Made by a program: the position numbers and the translations under genes. Below are positions 42,769 to 51,815 of a DNA stretch of 64,000 nucleotides, in pieces. The DNA lies in assembly GCF_000737335.2 (NCBI RefSeq), contig NZ_JMCC02000002.1:1-64000 (forward strand). Reading direction: 5' to 3'. Each line of letters starts with the position of its first letter. The stretch's first letter is position 1. The DNA is from Enhygromyxa salina. GTDB lineage: Bacteria > Myxococcota_A > Polyangia > Nannocystales > Nannocystaceae. Under the pieces are notes generated by a model, which searched no databases, was not told where the DNA came from, and saw nothing but the letters and a program-made list of their open reading frames with translations.

Positions 42769-44538
42769 ATGCGTGTCGCCGACACATGGTCGAAGCACGC
42801 GCTGCTGCGGGTCGGGATCCTCGCCTGCCTGACCTTCGCGTATGTGTGGCTGAGCGGGCCCGCCCCACCGCTCCAGGCCGACTCGATTCACGACTACTCG
42901 TTTGTGCGGCTGTGCGCCGAGGGCCAGGGCTGCCTCGCGCACGGGACCTCGATCCAGGGCCTGCAACAAGGGCGGCTGCTGCTGGTGATGCTCGCTGGGT
43001 TGCTACGCCTGGGCCTCTCGCCGCAGGGCCACCACCTCGTGTTCATTGCGCTTACGGTCGCGGGCGTGGTCATGCTGGCCGAGCTCGCGCGCGCGCTCGC
43101 GGGCGCCCGCGCCGGCCTCGCTGTCGCTGGGCTCGCGGCCTGGGCCCTGCCGCTCGCCGCCGATCACCCGTTGCTGTGGAACCCAACCCTTGCCACCGCC
43201 CCGCTCGCGCTGCTCACCGTCAGCTGCGTGCAGCTCGCCCGGACGGAGCACCCCGGGTGGGCCGCTGGGATCGCGCTTGGGATCGTGGGTGCCTACCACG
43301 GACACATTGTTCACCTCGTCGCGTGGCCCGTCGCGTGTGTGCTCGCTGGAGCGGTCACGCAAGACCCGCGAGCTCGCTGGGTCGTCGTCGCGGGGCCTTC
43401 GCTCGGGCTGCTCGCGTTCGATGCCAAGGTGTTCATCGCCAATCTGAAGACGCTGTCTGGATCTCCGCTTGGCATTGGGGTTGGCGCGGCGCTGATCCTC
43501 ACCATCGTCACGGGCGTAGCGGTTGGCGCTGCGCTGCGTCCCCGCTGGTTGCGGCTGCCCGAGCGCTGGCGTGGCGTGGTCGCGCTGGCCTGGTTTGGCG
43601 GAGCGATCTTCGCTGCGATCGGGCTGGGTTCCTTGCTCGGCGATCAGCCCCTCGAGGCCCGCTACGTCGGCGCCGCGATTCCGGCCCTGGTTGTTCTCGC
43701 CGTCACGTTGCCCGAGCGCGTGGATCCTCGCGCCGGCCTCGCTGCGAGCGTGCTCGCCGGGCTATTGGCCGCCTGGCAGCTCGGCGCGCGCCTGAGCGAA
43801 GACCGTGGCTGGACCTACGCAGACGTCGTGACGATCGACGCGGCCCTGCGCGACCAAGCCGGCGTCTCGCTGACGCAGCTCGGTCCGTGGATCCGCGCGC
43901 CCAATGGGCAGGAGCTGGTCAACGCCGCCCGCAGCTTTGGGCCCGCCGCCGTCGGCCCAACCGCGCACGCGAGCACGATCCAGATCCTCGCGTTGGCAGG
44001 TCCGAGGTGCGCCGAGCTCCGCGCGTTCGAGCGCTGGCGCTGCGTCGAGCTCGACTGGAAGCTGAGCGCGGCCTGGTCCCGCGACGACGCGCCGTGGATC
44101 GACCCCGAGCGGTTCGAGACCTGCGCGATCGTTGACCCTGAGGCCGAGCCAACCGCGTGTGTCACGGTCGAGGTCGGCGATCCCAAGTACACGCATTCCA
44201 TGGGGGGGCCGCGCTTTGTCCAATTCGAGGAAGTGAGCGCCGATCAATCACCGAAACAATGGACTCAACACCTGCACATTCGGGCCACCGAAGGCGACAG
44301 TCGTCTGCTGCTGCTCACCCGCGGGTGGCGGCTGCGGGACAGCCAAGATCTCGAGGCCGCGCCCGGGCCAGTGCTCGGTCCACGCGAGTCGATCTGGCTT
44401 CGGGTGGGGTCCCAGCGCGAAGGGATCTTGACCCTCGAAGCCGACACCCATGGCGCCCACGTTGCGCCCGCGAATCCGGCGGTTGTTGGCGAATTCAGGC
44501 CAGATGAAGCTGGCATCCTCGAGCTGGTGGCGCGCTGA
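42769..44538 (+). CDS. Polytopic membrane protein, paralogue of the preceding gene
   Basis: A 589-residue protein with about ten hydrophobic helices and an extracytoplasmic C-terminal domain of about 210 residues. The first loop has A-D-S-I-H-D-Y-S-F-V-R-L, again with acidic residues after helix 1; HPLLWNPTLATAPLALL and GAYHGHIVHLVAWPVA match its neighbour. The ATG at 42769 (MRVADTWSKH) has AGGA about seven bases upstream; GTG 42763 is an alternative. It starts ten bases after the previous stop, so they form one operon, perhaps two subunits or two specificities of a membrane transferase. It ends two bases from the convergent sigma gene. Confidence 0.6.
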   Translation: MRVADTWSKHALLRVGILACLTFAYVWLSGPAPPLQADSIHDYSFVRLCAEGQGCLAHGTSIQGLQQGRLLLVMLAGLLRLGLSPQGHHLVFIALTVAGVVMLAELARALAGARAGLAVAGLAAWALPLAADHPLLWNPTLATAPLALLTVSCVQLARTEHPGWAAGIALGIVGAYHGHIVHLVAWPVACVLAGAVTQDPRARWVVVAGPSLGLLAFDAKVFIANLKTLSGSPLGIGVGAALILTIVTGVAVGAALRPRWLRLPERWRGVVALAWFGGAIFAAIGLGSLLGDQPLEARYVGAAIPALVVLAVTLPERVDPRAGLAASVLAGLLAAWQLGARLSEDRGWTYADVVTIDAALRDQAGVSLTQLGPWIRAPNGQELVNAARSFGPAAVGPTAHASTIQILALAGPRCAELRAFERWRCVELDWKLSAAWSRDDAPWIDPERFETCAIVDPEAEPTACVTVEVGDPKYTHSMGGPRFVQFEEVSADQSPKQWTQHLHIRATEGDSRLLLLTRGWRLRDSQDLEAAPGPVLGPRESIWLRVGSQREGILTLEADTHGAHVAPANPAVVGEFRPDEAGILELVAR

Positions 44539-44540
44539 GC

Positions 44541-45146
44541 TCAATCGCGCGATCGCACGGCGAGCGAGCCCGCGAGCTTGCGAAACCGCAGGCGCCACGC
44601 ATAGATCGCGTCACGGGTCATGTCGGTCGCGTCCATGACCTCTTCAACGCTGCGCTCCTCAATGTAGAGCATAGAGAACAACAGCATGCCGCGAGCGTCC
44701 AGGCGGCTGTCGAGGCGCTCGAGCACCCGCGCTAGCGAATCGCTCGCCTCGAAGCGCCGCGCCAGCGGGACGTCGTTGGTGACCTGGCGCTCGAGCTCGT
44801 CGCCGGGCACGGACGTGTCTGTCCACGGACTCCGTCGCAGCGATCGCAAGGTCGCGCCGACGTGGCGACGCGCGACCAGGCGCACGAAGCTCTCGAACGA
44901 GCGACCGCGGCTGGGATCCCAGCTACGCAGGATCTTGCCGCGATCCGCCAACAGCGAGATGCACACGTCCTGGACGAAGTCGCGGACCTCCTGTCGGGGA
45001 TCTCGGCCCTCGGTTCGCGCGTTGCGAATCAGCGCGTAGCCAACCTCTGTCTGCAGCACTGGCAGCATCCGCAGCACGAGCGATTGCATCGCCGCGCGAT
45101 CGCCGTCCAGCGCCCGTGTAACCTGTTGAGGTTCGAGAGCTTCCAT
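44541..45146 (-). CDS. ECF-like RNA polymerase sigma factor
   Basis: A 201-residue sigma-70-like protein. The region 2 equivalent is VLQTEVGYALIRNARTEGRD...VRDFVQDVCISLLADRGKIL with RSWDPSRGRSFESFVRLVAR. The end ARVLERLDSRLDARGMLLFS and ERSVEEVMDATDMTRDAIYA-WRLRFRKL corresponds to region 4, with a helix-turn-helix. The D-P-S-R-G-R-S-F motif marks an ECF-type protein seen in myxobacterial and planctomycete groups. No anti-sigma neighbour. Its promoter side lies in a 300-bp gap toward the hydrolase gene. Confidence 0.75.
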   Translation of the reverse strand: MEALEPQQVTRALDGDRAAMQSLVLRMLPVLQTEVGYALIRNARTEGRDPRQEVRDFVQDVCISLLADRGKILRSWDPSRGRSFESFVRLVARRHVGATLRSLRRSPWTDTSVPGDELERQVTNDVPLARRFEASDSLARVLERLDSRLDARGMLLFSMLYIEERSVEEVMDATDMTRDAIYAWRLRFRKLAGSLAVRSRD

Positions 45147-45446
45147 GTGTCCTCACCGCGCGCCAACGCCGGCCCTCTCGGGTCGCTCGTTGGTCCGCGT
45201 GACACAGGATAGTCCGTCCCCACGCCGCTTCGAGTGTCTCGAATTGCGTCGTCTCGTCTGAGTGAGTCGCGCGCAATAAAGGTCGAATTTGCCGTGGCGG
45301 GTGCTTGCGACGAGCAGCGCACGGTTGCGCGATATGTCGCTGGCTTCGCGATCTGCGTCAACGCATGGCGGGTGATCAGCTCACCGCTTGGTCGGGTTGC
45401 CAAACACGCACACCCACGAGCCTGCATGCACCAAGACCCGCGCGAT
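45147..45446. other. Intergenic stretch without a supported gene
   Basis: Three hundred bases upstream of the ECF gene and downstream of the hydrolase gene. No open frame of convincing composition, hairpin or repeat was seen. It should contain the ECF sigma promoter. Confidence 0.4.
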
Positions 45447-47087
45447 TCACCGGTTTGCGGCCGCTTCCAGATCGGACAGGCGGGCTTCGATCCTGGCGCT
45501 GTGGCTCACGCCCTTGGGGTCGCTTTCTACTTGCTCGACGACGCGGACCAACTCGAGCGCCTTGCGGTAGCGCTGGATCGCCGCTGCCGTCATGCCCTGC
45601 TGCTCGGCGAACTCGGCCCACGAATCCCAGGCGTTCCAAGACTCGGGGACTCGCTCCACGATCGTTGCGAACACTTGCTCGGCCAGCGCCGTCGAGCCAG
45701 CGCGCGCGAGCACGTAGCCGGCGTCATTGAGCAGCGGCTCGGCCTCACAGCCGTCCTGGGCGGCGCAGCGATCATAAGCGGCGGCTGGACCGAGCTCGCG
45801 GATCCACCCCAGCACCAGCGCGAGGTCGGCGGGCGGCGGCGTGGCGGCGAGCAGCGTCCAACCAGGGGGCGTTGGCAGGGCAGGGCCGTCCTTGCTCGTT
45901 GCGGTGACCCGCGACAAAAATTCACGGACCGCGTCGGCCACCTCGACGAAGCCTTCGCGGACGCTTGGATCCGCGTGCTTGGTGTGAGCGGCCCGCAAGA
46001 TCCCACCGTGCGCGATGAAGTCGTTGTGGCGCAGGCCGGGTCGGCTGATCAGCGTGCGCGCTGCATGGGTCAGGCCCTCGACGTACCCGGTGTTGCCGCC
46101 AGCGTGGATGATCAACGCTGGGATCCGTAGCTTGTCGCGCTGGCCCAAGTAGCGCGCTGGCTCGGGGCGCTCGTACCAAGGCTCGTCTGGGTTCGCGTAC
46201 TCCAAGGTCGAGTCGAGGCTGATCACCGCAACCAGATCACGCCCGGCCATGGCGTAGGCGAGGGCCGCCTGCGCGCCGTAGCTGTGGCCGATGACGACGG
46301 CCCGCGTGGCATCGACACCGGGCCAGGCAGCCGCCGCTTCGAACATGCGATCCAGATCGGCGATCGACGTGCTGGGGTCCCACTCGATCCCGCTGCCCAG
46401 CCCGCTCGCGTCCAAGAACGCGCCGGAGACAACGACGAAGCCATGCGAGGCCAGGTACTCCCAGAGCACGAAGTTGTCGGCGAAGCTGGCCCCGAGCCCG
46501 GGGTGCGCCAAGATGATCGGGAAGCTGCCGTTGGCCCAGATCGCGTCGCGTCGGGCCATGGTTGCGAGCGCGGCCAGCTCGGACGTGGGCGCGCCGTCGA
46601 ACACCTCTTCGTCACGCACGCGCTGAACGTGCTGCTCGAGCCGCTGTCGCCACGGGCCCGCGTCGGCAACATCGACGCGCAGATAGTCGTCGACCAACAT
46701 GGCGTCGCCGCTGGGCGGGCCGCCGGCTTGGCTTGGGTACCAGACCGAGATCAGGATCGGGCGCTTGGTCTGCTCGCCGGTGTTCGGGTCGAGCAGCGAT
46801 CGGGTTGGATCCTCGAACCACTGCTGGCGATACCCGATCGTGTGCGGCCCCGGCACCAGCTCGGGGAGCCAGACCTGCGTGGGCGTGGTTGCGGCGCTGG
46901 GTTGCATCGGCGGGGGCGCGGGAATGGTCTCGCGTGGCGAAGCCGTTGGCGAGGGCTGCACTTGCGGTGCGTCCTCCGAGCAGGCTGGACCCACGAGCGC
47001 GAGCGAGCACGCGAGCGCGCACGCGATCCACCGCAGGGGTCGTGGGGGGTCAGGCAGCCGCCATCCGGGTCCGTTCACACTCGGCAT
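45447..47087 (-). CDS. Alpha/beta-hydrolase lipoprotein with TPR-like tail
   Basis: A 546-residue exported protein. A signal peptide ends in lipobox V-G-P-A-C, then a Pro/Thr-rich linker. The hydrolase core shows VWYPSQAGG (PAF-acetylhydrolase-like), FPIILAHPGLGASFADNFVL-WEYLASHGFVVV, the nucleophile elbow VVIGHSYGAQAALAYA and the later H-G-G-I-L region. The last 130 residues (PLLNDAGYVLARAGSTALAE, WAEFAEQQGMTAAAIQRYRK) are TPR-like. It is the last gene of a minus-strand operon whose members are peptide-export and tailoring genes, overlapping the oxygenase gene by 38 nt. An esterase or peptidase acting on a lipid, drug or the peptide product is possible. Substrate unknown. Confidence 0.78.
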   Translation of the reverse strand: MPSVNGPGWRLPDPPRPLRWIACALACSLALVGPACSEDAPQVQPSPTASPRETIPAPPPMQPSAATTPTQVWLPELVPGPHTIGYRQQWFEDPTRSLLDPNTGEQTKRPILISVWYPSQAGGPPSGDAMLVDDYLRVDVADAGPWRQRLEQHVQRVRDEEVFDGAPTSELAALATMARRDAIWANGSFPIILAHPGLGASFADNFVLWEYLASHGFVVVSGAFLDASGLGSGIEWDPSTSIADLDRMFEAAAAWPGVDATRAVVIGHSYGAQAALAYAMAGRDLVAVISLDSTLEYANPDEPWYERPEPARYLGQRDKLRIPALIIHAGGNTGYVEGLTHAARTLISRPGLRHNDFIAHGGILRAAHTKHADPSVREGFVEVADAVREFLSRVTATSKDGPALPTPPGWTLLAATPPPADLALVLGWIRELGPAAAYDRCAAQDGCEAEPLLNDAGYVLARAGSTALAEQVFATIVERVPESWNAWDSWAEFAEQQGMTAAAIQRYRKALELVRVVEQVESDPKGVSHSARIEARLSDLEAAANR

Positions 47088-47634
47088 AGTAGAAGATCGA
47101 CACGGTATAGCGATGGGTTGGCGCGTCGGGGTGCGGGATCCCGGCCCGATGCAAGATGTTCGAGTGAAACGCCACCAAGCGTCCGGGCCGCGGTGCCACG
47201 ACCATCATCGCGTCGCCATCTTCGTCGTAGAAGACCGTCTCGCCGCCCCAGCCGGCCCGCCAGTTGGCGTTGGCGTAGTACAAGAAGGTGAGCGCCTGGG
47301 AATGGGTGGTGTCGGTGTGCACGGTGCCACACGCGTCCGAGGAGATCGCCGCCGCATAGACATGGCTGAGCGCGACGCTGGGATCGCTCAGGGCAAAGGT
47401 CTCGCGCATGCTGGTAAACACGGCTTCGGTGAACGGAAACAAGAAGGGCGCGGCCCGGAACATCTCGCTGTCGACCGCCGCGCTGAGCTCCCGATCAAAC
47501 GAGGGCCGGCGGGTATAGTCGAGCTGCATCACGACATTCGCAAAGTTGGCGATCTGCTCGTTGCTGAGCAGATCATCGTAAACGTGGATCAGGCGGTCGC
47601 CGATCGAGTGGGCGCGGGTGGGCCTAGGGTTCAT
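47050..47634 (-). CDS. 2-oxoglutarate/Fe(II)-dependent oxygenase
   Basis: A 194-residue prolyl-4-hydroxylase-type oxygenase. The iron ligands are H106-T-D108 (GTVHTDTTHS) and H162 (SNILHRAG), with R175 in HRYTVSIFYY for the 2-oxoglutarate carboxylate. WRAGWGGETVFYDED and PRPGRLVAF are the usual strands in between. The start ATG 47634 has GAGGAA six bases upstream. It overlaps the upstream HlyD-like gene by 11 nt and the downstream hydrolase by 38 nt. In this operon the likely substrate is the ribosomal peptide, for hydroxylation of a side chain, but a small-molecule substrate cannot be excluded. Confidence 0.86.
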   Translation of the reverse strand: MNPRPTRAHSIGDRLIHVYDDLLSNEQIANFANVVMQLDYTRRPSFDRELSAAVDSEMFRAAPFLFPFTEAVFTSMRETFALSDPSVALSHVYAAAISSDACGTVHTDTTHSQALTFLYYANANWRAGWGGETVFYDEDGDAMMVVAPRPGRLVAFHSNILHRAGIPHPDAPTHRYTVSIFYYAECERTRMAAA

Positions 47635-48571
47635 GTTCGGTTCCTCGAGGAGGTTGGGGAATTGCGTGTCCGTGGCAGGTTGGAAGTTCAACGTTGACCC
47701 GGCCACCGAGCGCGTGATCACGCAGGTCGGCGGCGTTGACTGGGGCCTCGTAGATGCGCAGCCCCGACAGCTCGTCAACATCGGCGCCGGTCGGGTGCAG
47801 GTGGACGGTGAGCGGCTCGTCGACGCCGTCGGGCCAGCGCCAGCGCGCCTCGATCGGCGCGCCCGAACCATGCTCGGCCGGCAGCGCGACCCGGATCACT
47901 AGATCCTCGGTCGAGGCGAAGCGCGCGAGCGGCTGGCCAGCCTCGACCCACGCCCCCGGGACCGCCCACTCGCGGATCAGGCGACCCGCGAATGGGGCCT
48001 CGAGTTGTCCGGCCTCGATCCGCGCGCGCTGGGCCTCGAGCCGGGCGGATGCGGCCCGGCGCAGCGCGTCGGCGCGGTGCACTTCGCGGGCCGCGATCGT
48101 GTGTGCTTCGCGTGCCGTGTCGCGCTCGGTGTCGGGTAGATACGCGCCAAGCTGCTCGGCGCCGCGCAGCTCTCGGGCGCGGGCGTGCTGCTCGGCCGCG
48201 TAGCGCTCGCGGGTCGCCTTGGCCTCGTCGAGCTCGGCGCGCTGGACCTCGAGCACCGCGACGTCGTCGCCCGCTTCGATCTCGTACAGCAGCGCTCCCG
48301 TGGCGATCAGCTGAGGTCCGCCACCGCGGACGATCCCAGCGCGCGGGGCCGCCAGCTCGATGCTCTGGCGCGGGATGATCACGCCGAGCTCCGTGCATGG
48401 ATCGATCTCGTCGAACGCGGGGACGCGCTCGATCGTGGGGCTGGTAGCTGCGCTCACGTCTTCAGCGGGTGCTGGGCGAGGCGCCCGCTCGAAAATGTTC
48501 GGCGCATCGCAGGCCAGCGCGCTCACGCAGACCAAGAACGAGACACATCGACAGACAGTGAAGCGCTTCAT
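47624..48571 (-). CDS. HlyD-like periplasmic adaptor lipoprotein
   Basis: A 315-residue exported protein with a signal segment CRCVSFLVCVSALACDAPNI (a lipobox-like L-A-C). The middle is a long charged helical hairpin (AELDEAKATRERYAAEQHAR ... ALRRAASARLEAQRARIEAG), followed by LEAPFAGRLIREWAVPGAWV-EAGQPLARF, the lipoyl/barrel-sandwich motif of membrane-fusion proteins. It lacks the inner-membrane helix of the other HlyD gene here. The ATG overlaps the ABC exporter stop (ATGA). A second adaptor could connect to an outer-membrane channel or retain the peptide at the membrane; no TolC gene was seen in the window. Confidence 0.8.
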   Translation of the reverse strand: MKRFTVCRCVSFLVCVSALACDAPNIFERAPRPAPAEDVSAATSPTIERVPAFDEIDPCTELGVIIPRQSIELAAPRAGIVRGGGPQLIATGALLYEIEAGDDVAVLEVQRAELDEAKATRERYAAEQHARARELRGAEQLGAYLPDTERDTAREAHTIAAREVHRADALRRAASARLEAQRARIEAGQLEAPFAGRLIREWAVPGAWVEAGQPLARFASTEDLVIRVALPAEHGSGAPIEARWRWPDGVDEPLTVHLHPTGADVDELSGLRIYEAPVNAADLRDHALGGRVNVELPTCHGHAIPQPPRGTEHEP

Positions 48572-50784
48572 GCTGCGTTGTCCTCGGCGAGCTGGGCGGC
48601 GACCAGGCGTGCATAGCTGCCGCCCTTTGCGACCAGCTCCGCGTGGGTGCCCCGTTCGACGCAGCGGCCCTGCTCCATCACCACGATCAGGTCCGCCCGG
48701 CGGATCGTGGACAGCCGATGGGCAACGACCACCTGCGTGCACTCGAGCTGACGCAGCGCCTCGTAGACCGTGGCCTCGGTCGCGGTGTCCAGCGCGCTGG
48801 TGGCCTCGTCCATGACCAGGATCCGCGGCAGCGTGACAACGGCCCGCGCGATCGCCAGCCGCTGGGCCTCGCCGCCCGACAGCGAGCTCCCCCCTTCTGC
48901 GATCGCGGTCTCGAACCCAGCTGGTTCACGCGCGATCCGATCGTGCAGACACGCGAGCTTGGCCGCCCACTCGACCCGGTCGCCGGCCTCTTCGGCGCCA
49001 AACAAGATATTGCTGCGAAACGTGCCCTGGATCAGCTGCACGCGCTGCGGGACCACACCAAACTGGCGGCGAAGCTGCTGCGGATGAAAGCTGGCAAGGT
49101 CCTGACCATCGAGCAAGATCTTGCCCTTGCTGGGCCGCAGCAGGCCCAGCAGCAGGTTGATGATCGTGCTCTTGCCCGAGCCGGTGCTGCCAACCAGCGC
49201 GATCGTCTGGCCCGGCAGAATCTCCAGATCAAAGGCGTCGACGATCGGCTCTTCGGCGCGAAATCCAAAGCTCACCTGCTCGAAGCGGATCCCGCCCTCG
49301 ATCCGCTTCGAGGGCACGTTGGCCGCTTCCGAGAATTCCGAGGGCAGCTCGGATGTCTCTTCGAGCACGTCGTTGACTCGCGCGGCGACGCTGCGTGCGT
49401 CGGCCAGCGACTGCACGGCGCCGACCAGCTGACCAACCGGCGCCATGAAGCTTGGCATCAACACGCTGGCCGCGAACAAGGCCCCGAGGCTCATCCCGCC
49501 CTGAGCCACGCTGGCGCCCGCGAACCCAACAATGCACGCGGGGGTCAGCATCCCAATGCTCGGCCGGATCGCCTCGAGCAAGGCCTCGAAATTGCCGCGC
49601 TCGCGGTCGGCCTGCAGCTGGGTGACGAACGCGTTGGACCAGCGCTGCAGCATCGCCTGCTCGCGACCCATGGCCTTGGTGCTGTACGCGGTCGCAAGCG
49701 CCTCGACCTGGCGGGTCTGGCAGACCGCGTCGGCCTCGAGGTAGGTCTCGGTCAGGCGCTCGCGGCGACTCCAGCTCCACGCCGTGACCAGGGCTTGGAT
49801 GCACGCCAGCCCGAGCGCGGCCAGGGCCAAGGTCGGGTGCAGCATGAACAGCGCGAGCAAGAACGCAGCCGCGGTCGAGGCGTCGAGCACCGTCGCCAGC
49901 GCGACCGATGACAGCGCGTCACGAATCTCGCGATGCGCGTTGATCCGCTGCAGCAGGTCACCCTGGGACCGGGTCAAGAACACGCGATAAGGCAGGTGCA
50001 GCAGGTGATGCAGAAAGCTGGCCCGCATCGAAGACTCCAGCGACACATCAATGACCTTGAGCGTGCGCCCGCGGATCAGCACCGCCCAAAACCGGGCGAA
50101 CGAGGCGATCGCCAGAGCGATCGCCGTGATCGTCAGCCCGCTCATGTCCCGCCACGGGATCAAGTCTTCAACCGCGATCGCCATTGCGATCGGCACACAA
50201 AACGCGAGCGCCTGAATGAACAGCGAGCTGACCACCGCGGTCGCGAGTCGCCGCTTTTGCGACAATACCCAGCGCATGTGGCGAACCAAGGGGCGCTCAT
50301 GCTCGATCCGGGGCGCAAAGCTCTCGCCCGGTGTGAGCGTGAGCGCGACGCCAGTGAACGCGCGGCTGACTTCTTTCGCCTCGCACCAGCGAACCCCCCG
50401 CGCGGGGTCGTAGATCTCGTAGCGCCCACGCGCGACCCGACCCAAGACCACAAAATGGTTCATCTCCCAGTGCAGGATTGTCCCGGGCTCGAACTCGGAT
50501 AGGTCCTCGACCTCCAGGCGATAGCCGCACGCGATGAACCCCAGATCCGAGGCCGCGCGCGCGAGGTGGGCCATGCTCACGCCGTCGTAGATGTCGCCGA
50601 CCAGCCGGCGAACCTTGGCGAGCGGCAGGTGCAGGCCGTGGTAGCCGATCGCCATGCACAGCGAGGCCACGCCACACTCCGCCGCCGCGAGCTGGCGGAC
50701 CAGGCGAAGTCGACCGCCGCGCCGCGGGGGAAACAGCCGGCCAGCGACCCGCTCGGCGAACGCTTCGGAGCTCGCTGTGGTCAT
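48568..50784 (-). CDS. Peptidase-containing ABC exporter (C39 bacteriocin-type)
   Basis: A 738-residue single-chain exporter. An N-terminal C39 peptidase has Q31 and C37 (QLAAAECGVASLCM), H110 (EMNHFVVL) and D126 (YDPARG). A six-helix transmembrane domain lies around residues 165-450 and the ATPase around 490-738: Walker A GSTGSGKSTIINLLLG, signature LSGGEAQRLAIARA and Walker B ILVMDEATSALD. Such PCATs cut a double-glycine leader and push the peptide out in one step. The divergent precursor gene encodes that kind of leader. ATG overlaps the upstream HlyD stop (ATGA) and the stop overlaps the next gene, giving strict coupling. The catalytic Cys-His-Asp set is complete. Confidence 0.94.
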   Translation of the reverse strand: MTTASSEAFAERVAGRLFPPRRGGRLRLVRQLAAAECGVASLCMAIGYHGLHLPLAKVRRLVGDIYDGVSMAHLARAASDLGFIACGYRLEVEDLSEFEPGTILHWEMNHFVVLGRVARGRYEIYDPARGVRWCEAKEVSRAFTGVALTLTPGESFAPRIEHERPLVRHMRWVLSQKRRLATAVVSSLFIQALAFCVPIAMAIAVEDLIPWRDMSGLTITAIALAIASFARFWAVLIRGRTLKVIDVSLESSMRASFLHHLLHLPYRVFLTRSQGDLLQRINAHREIRDALSSVALATVLDASTAAAFLLALFMLHPTLALAALGLACIQALVTAWSWSRRERLTETYLEADAVCQTRQVEALATAYSTKAMGREQAMLQRWSNAFVTQLQADRERGNFEALLEAIRPSIGMLTPACIVGFAGASVAQGGMSLGALFAASVLMPSFMAPVGQLVGAVQSLADARSVAARVNDVLEETSELPSEFSEAANVPSKRIEGGIRFEQVSFGFRAEEPIVDAFDLEILPGQTIALVGSTGSGKSTIINLLLGLLRPSKGKILLDGQDLASFHPQQLRRQFGVVPQRVQLIQGTFRSNILFGAEEAGDRVEWAAKLACLHDRIAREPAGFETAIAEGGSSLSGGEAQRLAIARAVVTLPRILVMDEATSALDTATEATVYEALRQLECTQVVVAHRLSTIRRADLIVVMEQGRCVERGTHAELVAKGGSYARLVAAQLAEDNAA

Positions 50785-51695
50785 GGTCGCGTCCTCCAGC
50801 CCATCGCCTCGGTGACCCGTTGAAGCAGCGAGCGCTTGCGGACCAGGGCCCGAACCTCGCCGACCATGCCGTCAAACAAGATGGCCTGATCCGACTCGGT
50901 GGCCTGCGCGAGCTCGGCCTCGACGACCAGCACCGAGTCCGAGGACTGGGCCAGGGCCAGCTCGTGACGTTGCAGCGGGTCTTCGAGCGAGATGGCCTCG
51001 CTCGAGACGGTGCGGACCACGAAGATGTGGCGATGCTCCCCCGCGCGCTCGACGATCAGCTCGAGCTGCGTGCCGGGTTGGATCACCCCAAGCGTCGAGT
51101 CTGGAAACGTCGCAATTAGGCGAGGGCGCGACGTGGCTGGCTTCGCGTTGCTGGCGATCGTGGCGACGATGTCCGACGCGTCCACCAGGCCGCCTTCGCG
51201 GGCGCGGACCGAGATCACCTTGCCATCGATCGGGCTGCGCAGGGTCAGCGCTGCAGCGCGGTCGCGGAGATCCGAGACCGCTACCCGTGCGCTGCCAACT
51301 TCGGCGCGCAGGGCCGCGTTGATCGGGCTGCGCAGCATCGCCGCGAGCGCCTCGTCGTAGCGATGCCGCGCGCGGCGCAGCTCACCGTCGATCTCGGGGT
51401 TGTGGAGCTGAACCAACGCTTGGCCAGCGACGACCGAGTCGCCCGGCGAAATCTCGACAACGCGAATGCCGCCCGCGGCCTCGCTGCGGATATGGATGCT
51501 GCCAGGCACACGCACGACCGCGCGGCCCGAGACACGCTCGGGGCTGGGGATCACGAGCGAGAGCGCCGCGGCGAACAGCAGTAGACCCAGGCTCATGACG
51601 GGACCCGAGAACCACGCGCGCTCTCGGCGATTGGGTGTGCCCCGAGCCCAACCTTCCTTGCTGAGCTCGGCCAGCGCTTCGGGCCTCATTTCCAC
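50781..51695 (-). CDS. HlyD-family membrane-fusion protein
   Basis: A 304-residue adaptor. The N-terminus has one membrane helix (FSGPVMSLGLLLFAAALSLV) followed by GRAVVRVPGSIHIRSEAAGG, GDSVVAGQALVQLHNPEIDG (barrel-sandwich half), a helical hairpin and DGKVISVRAREGGLVDASDI. This is the classic HlyD layout. Such proteins bridge ABC exporters to the outer membrane. It precedes the C39 exporter with a 4-nt overlap. The GTG at 51695 gives MEMRPEALAELSKEG; ATG 51689 is an alternative. It is divergent from the peptide precursor, sharing the 120-bp control region with the inverted repeat. Confidence 0.9.
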   Translation of the reverse strand: MEMRPEALAELSKEGWARGTPNRRERAWFSGPVMSLGLLLFAAALSLVIPSPERVSGRAVVRVPGSIHIRSEAAGGIRVVEISPGDSVVAGQALVQLHNPEIDGELRRARHRYDEALAAMLRSPINAALRAEVGSARVAVSDLRDRAAALTLRSPIDGKVISVRAREGGLVDASDIVATIASNAKPATSRPRLIATFPDSTLGVIQPGTQLELIVERAGEHRHIFVVRTVSSEAISLEDPLQRHELALAQSSDSVLVVEAELAQATESDQAILFDGMVGEVRALVRKRSLLQRVTEAMGWRTRP

Positions 51696-51720
51696 GCTGC
51701 CCCATTGCGCAGTCAGGGGT

Positions 51721-51752
51721 GAAATCTGACGAAAAATTATTCGTCAGATTTC
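51721..51752. promoter_or_regulatory. Perfect 13-bp inverted repeat in the divergent peptide/exporter promoter region
   Basis: GAAATCTGACGAA (51721-51733) and TTCGTCAGATTTC (51740-51752) are exact reverse complements around a 6-nt AAATTA spacer. The 32-bp element is AT-rich for this genome and stands 26 bp from the HlyD start and 64 bp from the precursor start. It could be an operator for both transcripts or an RNA hairpin in the leader of one. No T run typical of an intrinsic terminator follows on either strand. Confidence 0.8.
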
Positions 51753-51815
51753 GTCGGCCGATTCACAAGGGGGTGAGTGCTCGACACCAACGTTGGGCAC
51801 GAAAGAGAAAACATC

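Noticed and set aside
48643..49911. 422-residue plus-strand open frame opposite the C39 ABC exporter
   Set aside because: No motif, composition typical of an antisense shadow, and the exporter has all catalytic motifs.
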